Assembly (NCBI GenBank): GCA_023818905.1
Contig: JAMWDE010000005.1
Coordinates: 1-12,445, forward strand
Length of the DNA: 12,445 nucleotides
Direction: 5' to 3'
Source of the DNA: Candidatus Omnitrophota bacterium
Lineage (GTDB): Bacteria > Omnitrophota > Gorgyraeia > Gygaellales > Profunditerraquicolaceae
The notes under the pieces: model-generated
The model's database searches: none
Seen by the model: the letters and a program-made list of their open reading frames with translations, nothing else
Told to the model about the DNA's origin: nothing
Made by a program: the position numbers and the translations under genes
Shown: in pieces, positions 1-6,996 of the stretch
How positions within the stretch are numbered: the first letter of the stretch is position 1
Layout: every line of letters starts with the position of its first letter

Positions 1-1328
1 CCTTTTTCGGTAAGATATGTAGTGAAGTTTCTGTAAATTTCTGAGTCGGGAACATTTAATGCACTATATTCATCCAACTCATGCTGGAAGAGCAACTTTA
101 ACAATTCCTCTTGTTCAGGTGGTGATTTGTTCTTTAACCCTTCTAAGAACGCTTCGTGAATATATATCGTTGCATCTCCTTGTGATAAATTAACTTGCAT
201 TGTAGCTAACGCCCAAGCATCTTTCTGTATCAAGGCTGGACTTTTGCTTACACGAAATTTTATATTTTTTATTTTGGCTTCCTTAAGTTTATCAGAAATT
301 TCTTTAGTTTTAAATTTGTCTTTCATAATTTCTAGCAGTTTACCATATCTTTTCCGTTGTTCTTGGACACTGAGCAACATTTCTTCTTTTTCACCCTTAA
401 ACAATGCTATTAGTTTTTGTGCTTCTGATATTGCTGGGTCTTCAAGAATTTTTATAAGATTTGACACTTGTTGAATTGGTGGTGTTGTTTTTAGTTGTTT
501 TAAAATATTATATTCTAACGAAATCTGTGGAACTTCTTTTTTCTTTTCACCTATTATATCTGCATAATCTGGATTAGCAGTTATATATTTTTCAATAGAT
601 TTTGGTAATAATGCCAATCCTTTTGTTTCACCTTTGCCTGAATATGCGTTCCTTATCGCTGTAGATGACGCAGCAAAATTTTGTCCTCTGAATGTAGCTA
701 AATCTATACCTGCCTGCCTTACCTTATCAATGGACTTACCATGGGCAGAGCCCTTTGTAGAATAACTCAAAAAGGCAACCGCGGGTTTAAAATCTAAAAC
801 CCTCTGTGCCAATTCTGCAGATTCAACTGCAATAAATGCGAGCTGTTGTGCATCTGGTTCAGGGATAATTCCGCAATCAGCAAAGATAAATGTACCATCT
901 TCCCCATAATCTGGTTTATCCAAAATCATAATAAAAGCACTACAAGCAATCTTCCATCTCTCATCCACTCCCAAGCAGTATATTGCAGCCCTGGCTACAT
1001 CAGGTGTGGTATGCGATGCGCCTGCCACAAAACCATCTGCCTTACCTTCTCTAACCATCATTGAAGCATAATAAAGTGGGCTCTCAAAAATCTTTGTGGC
1101 AATACTCATATCCAAACCTTTGTGCCTACGCAGTTGATAGAATTCCCGAATGTATCTTTCTTTCTCCTCTGGATTTATCTTATCTTCTGTAAGAAGTAAA
1201 ACCCGAGCAATTCCTTCTGCTTCAATGATCTTAGCTGCCTCAACTACCCTTCTATCTTCTGCTTCAGGAAGGACTATAGTTTTTAACTGAGATCTTGCCT
1301 TTAAACGCAACTTTTTAATCGTATCCAT
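1..1328 (-). CDS. Chimeric phosphotransacetylase-like protein, C-terminus beyond window
   Basis: The reading frame opens at ATG 1328-1326, directly after the stop of the preceding gene and behind an AAAGGG ribosome site. It stays open for 442 codons to the window edge, so the 3' end is missing. Residues 1-206 match phosphate acetyltransferase (acetyl-CoA + Pi to acetyl phosphate + CoA): TIVLPEAEDRRV near 17-28, an AGASHTTPDVAR segment near 102-113, and STKGSA then DKVRQA at 190-206. At about residue 206 the similarity stops. The family's remaining ~115 residues, with the late VNDLSRG-type motif carrying the catalytic Ser-Arg, are absent. The frame instead continues with SSTAIRNA and LLPKSIEKYI (221-250), resembling the C-terminal motif of NadD/NMNAT-type nucleotidyltransferases. 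A lysine-rich helical stretch follows (about 260-360), then a segment with HELDE at 416-420. Base composition also drops (hand count 14/60 G+C at 241-300 against 32/60 at 961-1020). Transacetylase activity is unlikely for this product as read. It is either a true fusion or an assembly join. Confidence 0.8.
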   Translation of the reverse strand, partial: MDTIKKLRLKARSQLKTIVLPEAEDRRVVEAAKIIEAEGIARVLLLTEDKINPEEKERYIREFYQLRRHKGLDMSIATKIFESPLYYASMMVREGKADGFVAGASHTTPDVARAAIYCLGVDERWKIACSAFIMILDKPDYGEDGTFIFADCGIIPEPDAQQLAFIAVESAELAQRVLDFKPAVAFLSYSTKGSAHGKSIDKVRQAGIDLATFRGQNFAASSTAIRNAYSGKGETKGLALLPKSIEKYITANPDYADIIGEKKKEVPQISLEYNILKQLKTTPPIQQVSNLIKILEDPAISEAQKLIALFKGEKEEMLLSVQEQRKRYGKLLEIMKDKFKTKEISDKLKEAKIKNIKFRVSKSPALIQKDAWALATMQVNLSQGDATIYIHEAFLEGLKNKSPPEQEELLKLLFQHELDEYSALNVPDSEIYRNFTTYLTEK

Positions 1329-2417
1329 TCATATCCCTTTCAACAAGCGCTCCAGGTCTACATAATCTTTAACCAAACCAACTACCTTATTTATCTTATC
1401 GATATCCTTAGGTCTAATCTTAACTGTAATATCGTGAACCTTAGAAGCTACCGTATAAGTATCATATTTAGCCAAAAGAACTGCTACTTCTGATTGATTA
1501 ACTAAATCCATAACTGACGGTTGAGGGATGATGCCTCCAGTCAAAATCATCCCTGAAATTCTAAGCCTCTTAGGATCGTCCTTCCTAAAACAATTCAAAA
1601 CTGCTTTTATTATATCCTCTCTGTCTCCAGGAGTAATTATCAAGCTATCATTTACAATATATTTTAAGGCCTCTTTGGGCTGCATTGCTCCTACTATAAC
1701 ACGGGCTACAATGTTCTCTAAGTAAGATTTTCCGCTGAGTAAAGTAAAATCGGTCTCCTCTAATATCTGCTCTATGGTAGGCCAGGATAGCTCAGGTTGA
1801 TATGGAATAGCACCTAAAACATTTACGCCTTTGCGAGATAAACCCTTTCTTATTAGTTTATTTATCTTATCAAATTTTTCTGGTAAAACCTTGTTGATAA
1901 TCACTCCTAAAACTTTTACTCCTTTTTTCTCAAAGAGGGTTTTGTTTAAAACTATCTCATCAATAGGTCTACCAATACCACCCGAAGATATAATGATTAC
2001 TTTGGAACCCAAAAGCTTTGCTACATAAGCATTAGAATGGTCAAATACCGAACCCACGCCAGCATGCCCGGTACCTTCAATAACCACTAAATCCTGATCC
2101 TTAGACACATGGCGAAATGCCTCTTTGATCTGGTTAGTAATAGAATTTTTATCTGGATGTTCTATATACCTCTCAGTGAACCCTTTCTCCACAGCTACCG
2201 GACTCATATCTTTCAATCCGCACTTTATACCACAAACCTCCTCAATCAGCAGAGAATCTTCATCTACCTTAAGGCCGTCTTCCTCAAGATATCGCTGACC
2301 AATAGGTTTTATAAAAGAGATTTTCTTAAACCTATTTTTCAAATTAAGTATTAGACCTAAAGAGACTGTAGTCTTGCCGTCATTCTGACGAGTAGCAGCG
2401 ATAAATATCTTTCTCAT
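1329..2417 (-). CDS. BioD-like P-loop / DRTGG domain protein (Pta N-domain homologue)
   Basis: This 362-residue protein corresponds to the non-catalytic N-terminal part of long enterobacterial-type phosphotransacetylases, here encoded as a separate gene. Residues 1-225 form a dethiobiotin-synthetase-like P-loop domain. It has ATRQNDGKTT at 8-17 as the nucleotide-binding loop, an EGTGHAGVG segment at 114-122 and a GVIINKV strand at 171-177. Residues about 230-345 form a DRTGG domain with VGAMQPKEALKYI at 242-254, GDREDI at 264-269 and LTGG at 292-295. In long Pta enzymes this half is thought to be regulatory rather than catalytic. The ATG follows the thioredoxin stop (TAG) without a gap. The stop (TGA) is followed at once by the ATG of the phosphotransacetylase-like gene, so the three are probably co-transcribed. 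A role as an allosteric partner of the downstream transacetylase is inferred; that partner looks broken here. Family assignment is firm, exact role unknown. Confidence 0.85.
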   Translation of the reverse strand: MRKIFIAATRQNDGKTTVSLGLILNLKNRFKKISFIKPIGQRYLEEDGLKVDEDSLLIEEVCGIKCGLKDMSPVAVEKGFTERYIEHPDKNSITNQIKEAFRHVSKDQDLVVIEGTGHAGVGSVFDHSNAYVAKLLGSKVIIISSGGIGRPIDEIVLNKTLFEKKGVKVLGVIINKVLPEKFDKINKLIRKGLSRKGVNVLGAIPYQPELSWPTIEQILEETDFTLLSGKSYLENIVARVIVGAMQPKEALKYIVNDSLIITPGDREDIIKAVLNCFRKDDPKRLRISGMILTGGIIPQPSVMDLVNQSEVAVLLAKYDTYTVASKVHDITVKIRPKDIDKINKVVGLVKDYVDLERLLKGI

Positions 2418-2738
2418 CTAAAGATTCTCTTCTATTTTTGCTTTGAGTTCAGACTTATTTAAGGCACCTACCAGCTGCTGTATTATCTTACCATCCTTAA
2501 AGAATATAAGCGTGGGTATAGACATTATACTGTATTGGGTAGCGATTCGGTTGGCTTCATCCACATTTATTTTACATATCTTTATCCTTCCTCTATACTC
2601 CTCAGCTAACTCTTCTAAGATAGGTAACAGTATCTTGCAAGGACCACACCAAGGCGCCCAAAAATCCACTAAGATTATCAAATTGGGCTCAAGTACTTCC
2701 TTATTAAAGTTTGCTTCGTTTATCTCTACAATAGACAT
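2418..2738 (-). CDS. trxA: Thioredoxin
   Basis: A 106-residue thioredoxin, the normal length for the family. It is a cytoplasmic dithiol reductant for ribonucleotide reductase, peroxiredoxins and other targets. The active site WCGPC lies at residues 30-34 (C31, C34) after VDFWAP. The buried Asp of the family is at D25 and the cis-proline is in SIPTL (P75). The frame can be extended upstream to 2813, but that extension (25 residues beginning MLAKNIYLCY) has no thioredoxin similarity and overlaps the likely promoter, so ATG 2738-2736 is chosen. There is no Shine-Dalgarno sequence before this ATG; the upstream bases are CCATATAATAAA. The stop TAG abuts the next gene's ATG, implying one transcript with the DRTGG and phosphotransacetylase-like genes. 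Confidence 0.95.
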   Translation of the reverse strand: MSIVEINEANFNKEVLEPNLIILVDFWAPWCGPCKILLPILEELAEEYRGRIKICKINVDEANRIATQYSIMSIPTLIFFKDGKIIQQLVGALNKSELKAKIEENL

Positions 2739-2977
2739 TTTATTATATGGAATGTAGATGGCTAATAGGTTGGTTTTTATAAAATAACACAAATATATAT
2801 TTTTGGCAAGCAATTTTAGAACAGACTCACCTCGTTACGGCTCCATTCTGTATGTTATCTCACTGCTTCTACCTTTAGAATGCGAGACAACCTTTAAACT
2901 CGACACCAGATACACTTTAACTCAGCTCAAAGGCTAATTTGAGATAGGGTTTGGAAGATGGTCTTAAACTCAACCAT
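2739..2977. other. Non-coding gap between propeller gene and trxA
   Basis: These 239 bases are the longest non-coding stretch in the window. They hold the predicted trxA promoter and a short perfect inverted repeat at 2926-2943 (CTCAAA, six-base loop, TTTGAG). The repeat has no T-run after it on the minus strand, so it is a poor intrinsic terminator. No tRNA-like fold (no TTC-loop signature), small ORF with a ribosome site, or recognised riboswitch was seen. Confidence 0.6.
2781..2809 (-). promoter_or_regulatory. Predicted housekeeping sigma promoter for trxA operon
   Basis: On the minus strand TTGCCA (2809-2804; 5 of 6 to TTGACA) is followed by 17 bases and TATTTT (2786-2781; 4 of 6 to TATAAT). 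A TG sits one base before the -10, giving an extended -10. Transcription would start near 2774, leaving a leader of about 35 bases before the thioredoxin ATG. It lies in a non-coding gap, as expected for the start of a new operon. Prediction from consensus only. Confidence 0.5.
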
Positions 2978-4597
2978 TCAATATTTAGGATTTAGATTAG
3001 GCTCAAGTTGTAGCTGTCGAGAGAAGTAACCTCCGGTTAAGGCATCCAACATTGCGGTTAATTCCTGTATCTTTAGTTCCTTTTCGCATCTCTTATTTTT
3101 ATCTTGAAATGGAAGGTTGAGTAACTCCATTTTAATTCTTAGGCGTTCAAAGTATATCTTGGTTACCTCATCCAAGATATCATCGCGCAGTTGAACCATA
3201 AGACGAGAACGCACATCAATATTGGTCTGGTCATCACTCCAAATCAAATCACCCAACTCCCAGGTCAGAGAGATGCTCCAATTCCTATTTCTATAGTTAG
3301 TGGTATCATCCGGACCAACAAAATATTTCCCAGGATTACAATTTGTGCCATAAGTCCCCCATATACTATTTGAAATTGTTTTGTTTTTATCATAATCCAT
3401 ATCAATGCTAAGTCGAGGTAATAATGCTCGCTTAGCTGCCTGCCTACGCCACTGTTTTATCTTTTCTGGAGATACCTCTGCGTACTCTATCGCTGCCTGG
3501 TGTACCTCTCTAATCCCTGGCTCTCCTTTGATATAGGGAGCCAACACATCGTATTTGTCGTCTTGGGATAATAGTGCCAAATTAGCCTTAAATAGCCCTT
3601 TATCTGTGGCAGCATATAGGTTATCTTGATTATCTAAGGCTAAACCATTTATCTTTTTTACCATCAATCTCAACGATAACTCCTGCCACCTCAACTCTTC
3701 CTCATCAAATCTAAATATACCTGATTCTGTGGCTGCATAAAGATTGCGTTTACTAGATACAAAGAGAAATCTTACATCTCTACTGAGCAAACCCTGGGAT
3801 GATAAAGGTTTCCAGGTTTTTCCATCATCTTCGGTTTTATAGACACCCTTTTGGGTAGAAAGATAGAGTACCCCTGAATTATGAGGGTCAATACTTATGT
3901 ATCTTAAATCAGAACAACTTGCTGAATCTGGGTGATCTTCTAGTGTATCCTCTAACAAAAATTTATCTTTATCATCCTCTGAAAGATGAGCGGTAAAAAT
4001 CTTATCCCAGAGACCAGCCTTAGCTCTAAAAACTCCTTCTGTATTTGCTAAATATATCTGGGCTGAGCCAGATCCTTCTAATCTATAGGCAATAGCTAAA
4101 ACCGGAATATCTGCCAATATACCAGGGTCTTTATACCAGTTCCTGCCATCATCTTTTTTAATTTCTTTACTTAAAAATAATCCTGCACGTGTGCCTAAGT
4201 AAATCTGATGGGGTAAAACCGCGATACTAATGCAGTTATCCTCTAGTCTGTTTTTGCCTTTAAAAACCCTCCTCCAGTGTCTACCTTGATCATCACTAAA
4301 GTATAAGCCCTTCTCAGTAGCAGCATAGATAGAATTACCTTCATCCCTATCGAATAAAAGAAAATTAACCTTACCTTGACTAAACAAAATATTTCTCCAG
4401 GTCTGGCCAGCATCTTCAGTTTTAAAGACTCCTCTGCTTGAGCCCACATAGATGATATCTGGATTATCTGGATGTAGCGTAACTGCACTGATGTCTGTTA
4501 ATTCTTGACTAATCTGCCTCCATACCAAATCCTCAGCAAAGCAGTTCAGGGTAATAATAAAAACTAACCATATCGCCAATGTAATGTATCTTCTCAT
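2978..4597 (-). CDS. Exported beta-propeller (Ycf48/BNR-like) protein with conserved C-terminal domain
   Basis: A 539-residue protein from ATG 4597. A GTG three codons upstream (4606) overlaps the AGGAGG ribosome site, whereas the ATG sits 8 bases after GGAGG, so the ATG is preferred. The N-terminus (MRRYITLAIWLVFIITLNCFA) is a clear signal peptide, probably cleaved before EDLVW. Numbering from the GTG, residues about 27-341 carry repeated blades of the type IYVGSSRGVFKTEDAGQTW, IYAATEKGLYFSDDQGRHW, LYLSTQKGVYKTEDDGKTW and NLYAATDKGLFK. I count about seven, as in sortilin/BNR or Ycf48-like propellers. After a linker, residues 366-530 form a second domain with ALLPRLSIDMDYD, WSISLTWELGDLIWSDDQ and a long helix containing RSRLMVQLRDDILDEV and IYFERLR, ending ELTAMLDALTGGYFS. 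This tail faintly recalls outer-membrane TolC-type proteins, but I cannot assign it. The gene has its own promoter-like element, shared with the anti-sigma gene of the same island. A periplasmic or outer-membrane sensor/scaffold role is inferred. Confidence 0.8.
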   Translation of the reverse strand: MRRYITLAIWLVFIITLNCFAEDLVWRQISQELTDISAVTLHPDNPDIIYVGSSRGVFKTEDAGQTWRNILFSQGKVNFLLFDRDEGNSIYAATEKGLYFSDDQGRHWRRVFKGKNRLEDNCISIAVLPHQIYLGTRAGLFLSKEIKKDDGRNWYKDPGILADIPVLAIAYRLEGSGSAQIYLANTEGVFRAKAGLWDKIFTAHLSEDDKDKFLLEDTLEDHPDSASCSDLRYISIDPHNSGVLYLSTQKGVYKTEDDGKTWKPLSSQGLLSRDVRFLFVSSKRNLYAATESGIFRFDEEELRWQELSLRLMVKKINGLALDNQDNLYAATDKGLFKANLALLSQDDKYDVLAPYIKGEPGIREVHQAAIEYAEVSPEKIKQWRRQAAKRALLPRLSIDMDYDKNKTISNSIWGTYGTNCNPGKYFVGPDDTTNYRNRNWSISLTWELGDLIWSDDQTNIDVRSRLMVQLRDDILDEVTKIYFERLRIKMELLNLPFQDKNKRCEKELKIQELTAMLDALTGGYFSRQLQLEPNLNPKY

Positions 4598-4606
4598 CTT
4601 TACCAC

Positions 4607-4650
4607 CTCCTACTATAATAGACGTAGAAAGTGGAAAAATCTAACACGAA
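4607..4650 (-). promoter_or_regulatory. Two-block promoter-like element, copy 1 (propeller gene)
   Basis: Read on the minus strand, block 1 is TTCGTGTTAGATTTTT (4650-4635), then 8 unconserved bases, then block 2 TACGTCTATTATAGTAGGAG (4626-4607). Block 2 merges into the ribosome site of the propeller gene. A second copy with identical spacing lies before the anti-sigma gene (7713-7756): block 1 matches 15/16, block 2 20/20, and the spacer only 3/8. GTGTTAG and CGTC are 16 bases apart, the geometry of ECF sigma promoters. TTAGAT with TATTAT (18 bases) could instead serve a housekeeping sigma. The inferred mRNA leader is short. Confidence 0.55.
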
Positions 4651-4669
4651 TTTTTTAATTTTTGTCCAC
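4631..4669. repeat. Imperfect inverted repeat around copy-1 block 1
   Basis: On the plus strand GTGGAAAAAT (4631-4640) pairs with ATTTTTGTCCAC (4658-4669), 10 bp with a two-base bulge. It encloses most of conserved block 1. It is absent from copy 2, so if real it would be an operator or hairpin specific to the propeller gene. AT-rich arms make chance likely. Confidence 0.25.
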
Positions 4670-4783
4670 ATATAGGTTGAGATAGACTGAGTATCTTGGT
4701 GTCTGGTTAAATTTAGCTTGAGGTCATAATTGAGAAATGATGTATGGAAGGGTATAGATGAATGGGGCTACTGTATATTACAC

Positions 4784-6988
4784 TCAATCTAACTGCAATA
4801 TTTCCTGTTTTATCTGTTGATAATGAGGTGTATCGATTTTGCTATAAATCTCCTGCGCCAAACGAAGATATTCTTTGGCTCTATTGCTCTTGCCTTGCTG
4901 TTTATACAATAACCCTAAGTTGTAGTAGCTGGAGGCTAATTCTAAAGGACCATCTATCTGCTTAGAAATCACAACAGCTTGATTAAAAAACCTTTCTGCT
5001 TCAATAAAGTTATCCATCTGAAAATACAGCTCACCTAACATGTTATAATCACTGGCAATGTTAGGTTGATCTCCATGCAATTGGTCAATCTTTAAACCTC
5101 TTAGGTAGCAATCCAATGCCTTCTGATACTGCTTCTCAAATAGATAAATCTCTCCCAGATTAAAATAATAGTCACTGAGTTCTCCTTTTAGATCCAATCT
5201 CTCAAATAACGCTCGACTCTTCTGATAAAACTCCTTGGCGGTAACAAAGTCATCCTTCTCAGTAAACAGTAACCCTAAGTCAAAATAATCACAGGCCAGA
5301 TTATACCTGTATCTGTAGGAGTTCTGCCCGCAGCGATTTATCTCTGAACTCTTAGTAAGTAATTCTAATGCCTGCGTATAATCTTGTTTATCTATATACC
5401 AAACTGCCAATCTTCTTAAAGCAAAAGCCTCATTAAGCTTATCCCTATTCTGCCTGCTTAGATTTACCGCTTTATTATAAAATTCAAATGCCTTGGGATA
5501 CTCTCCCAAGTTCTGGTAGACCCAAGCGATATCAATATATGCGCAGGCCAAACTTTTTAAGTCCTGCCTCCTTTCGCTAAATAGGGCATAATCAAAATAA
5601 TACCTTAAGGCCTCTTTTCTCTTGCCCATACGTTGATACGTCTCACCTAACAAATGGTGAACCTCCAAAAACAAAGGTTCTTTACGCGCGATCTGACTAC
5701 AGATTGCAATAACCTCTTGATTCTTGCCTTTTGAGAATAATCTTTTTGCCTTTGCGAATAAAATATAGGTATTGGGATTTAAGGTAGGTAGCCAACAGTA
5801 AAATCCAAAAACCAAAGTTAATACTGCGATTAACAAAGCCAATCTTAGAGTTACCCTTTTATAGACTGAAATATCTCTTTTAGGCCTTAACGTCTCTACC
5901 TGAGGTCTTGATGTCAGTCCAAACAAACTAAAATTAGGGTCACCGTAAAGAAGATAGCTTATCCAATACATATTGTCTAGTCCGTATCTTTTAACCAACT
6001 GCATCCGGGCTAAACGCACACACTCTCCTACAGGCTTTGACTCTAAAAGACGACTGTAGAACTCCTCGGCAAAAGCCAAACTTACCGTATCCTCTACCTT
6101 ACAGATTGAGCCTATATAATGTCTTACTCCAGAAAACAAAAATGCCGAAGCCAAACTATAGGATTTCTGTTGATAGTCCAAATCCATTAAGTTGAACTCC
6201 TGAACCTGGGCAGACTGACAGGCGTTAGAAAAAACCAGAATCGGTAGATACGGACTTTGCCCCAAAGATAAGACATCTTTAATGGTAAACCTACCATCAC
6301 TTAAAACCCAACCGCTCATCTGGGGATCATCTCTATCGTATTGGCAATGTCCAGCAAAATGCACGATATCGTAATCACGTAGATTCTTTTTCAGATACAG
6401 TATATCTATAGAGGTAGATTTAAAGTCAATCTTAACCTGGCTCCTCCTTAGGTCAAACTGGTTTTTGATAAATAAACCTTCTCGATAAGCAGAATCCAAG
6501 TCGCCAGTAGGATTTGAAAGGACCAGCATCTTTAAGGGGAGCGTTTGACTACGGTACTTAACCGGTCCGAGATAATCCTTTGCCCGAACCAACCTACCTA
6601 AATTAAACTTAAGACACAAGAATTCCTCTGAGTTGTAGAGAAGTTCCCAGGGGATATAGATGAGTTCCTCATCTAAAGATAGAACCAGATTTTTAATGTT
6701 TGTGGAATTCAGTCTGTCTTTGACTGAGCGAGTCAAAAGATGGTCCCATAAGACTTGACCTATCTTTTTTAGCTCATTTATCAGTTCAGGTTGTTCAAAT
6801 TGTTTTTTATATATCCTATTTATAACTAACGTCATCTGCTGACATAACTTATCAACCTCACCAAAATCTACGCTACATTGACTGTAGTGTTTTATAGTAG
6901 ATGTAGGCTGATGTGATTCATATAGACTCATACTTAATTGGCTATTGTGTCTGATAATCTCTAAAACCAAAGATTTTATCTCTTGCAT
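4784..6988 (-). CDS. Membrane CHAT protease with C-terminal TPR array
   Basis: A 734-residue protein, ATG 6988 behind AAGGACA, 8 bases after the anti-sigma gene. Domains in order: an N-terminal region (1-100); a CHAT caspase-like peptidase domain (about 100-355); one transmembrane helix (about 381-400, LALLIAVLTLVFGFYCWL) preceded by a basic stretch (RPKR...YKR); and eight TPRs (about 405-718, e.g. YYNLGLLYKQQGKSNRAKEY). The CHAT dyad is present: His in IVHFAGHC (H210/H214) and Cys in FSNACQSA (C257). The usual HG after the catalytic His is HC here (C215). A YLLYGDPNF motif near 346-354 is the normal end of CHAT domains. By the positive-inside rule CHAT faces the cytoplasm and the TPRs the periplasm. 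Many CHAT proteins carry their TPRs on the N-terminal side, so this order is notable. Position next to sigma and anti-sigma genes suggests it processes the anti-sigma or another regulator after a periplasmic signal. That substrate is inference. Confidence 0.88.
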   Translation of the reverse strand: MQEIKSLVLEIIRHNSQLSMSLYESHQPTSTIKHYSQCSVDFGEVDKLCQQMTLVINRIYKKQFEQPELINELKKIGQVLWDHLLTRSVKDRLNSTNIKNLVLSLDEELIYIPWELLYNSEEFLCLKFNLGRLVRAKDYLGPVKYRSQTLPLKMLVLSNPTGDLDSAYREGLFIKNQFDLRRSQVKIDFKSTSIDILYLKKNLRDYDIVHFAGHCQYDRDDPQMSGWVLSDGRFTIKDVLSLGQSPYLPILVFSNACQSAQVQEFNLMDLDYQQKSYSLASAFLFSGVRHYIGSICKVEDTVSLAFAEEFYSRLLESKPVGECVRLARMQLVKRYGLDNMYWISYLLYGDPNFSLFGLTSRPQVETLRPKRDISVYKRVTLRLALLIAVLTLVFGFYCWLPTLNPNTYILFAKAKRLFSKGKNQEVIAICSQIARKEPLFLEVHHLLGETYQRMGKRKEALRYYFDYALFSERRQDLKSLACAYIDIAWVYQNLGEYPKAFEFYNKAVNLSRQNRDKLNEAFALRRLAVWYIDKQDYTQALELLTKSSEINRCGQNSYRYRYNLACDYFDLGLLFTEKDDFVTAKEFYQKSRALFERLDLKGELSDYYFNLGEIYLFEKQYQKALDCYLRGLKIDQLHGDQPNIASDYNMLGELYFQMDNFIEAERFFNQAVVISKQIDGPLELASSYYNLGLLYKQQGKSNRAKEYLRLAQEIYSKIDTPHYQQIKQEILQLD

Positions 6989-6996
6989 TATTGTCC

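Noticed and set aside
846..1064. Plus-strand open frame opposite the Pta-like gene
   Set aside because: It lies wholly antisense to a well-supported coding region and has no ribosome site or recognisable domain.
2739..2813. N-terminal extension of thioredoxin
   Set aside because: The 25 extra residues are unlike thioredoxin and would require translation from inside the predicted promoter; the 106-residue form has the family length.
2926..2943. Inverted repeat as terminator of the propeller gene
   Set aside because: Only 6 bp with no T-run on the minus strand.
2814..2977. Possible tRNA or structured RNA in the gap before trxA
   Set aside because: No acceptor stem closure or T-loop signature could be found on either strand, and no known riboswitch core.
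4610..4625. Plus-strand promoter reading from TATAAT inside block 2
   Set aside because: The match arises because block 2 contains a near-palindrome (CTATTATAG); nothing on the plus strand is supported as a gene downstream.
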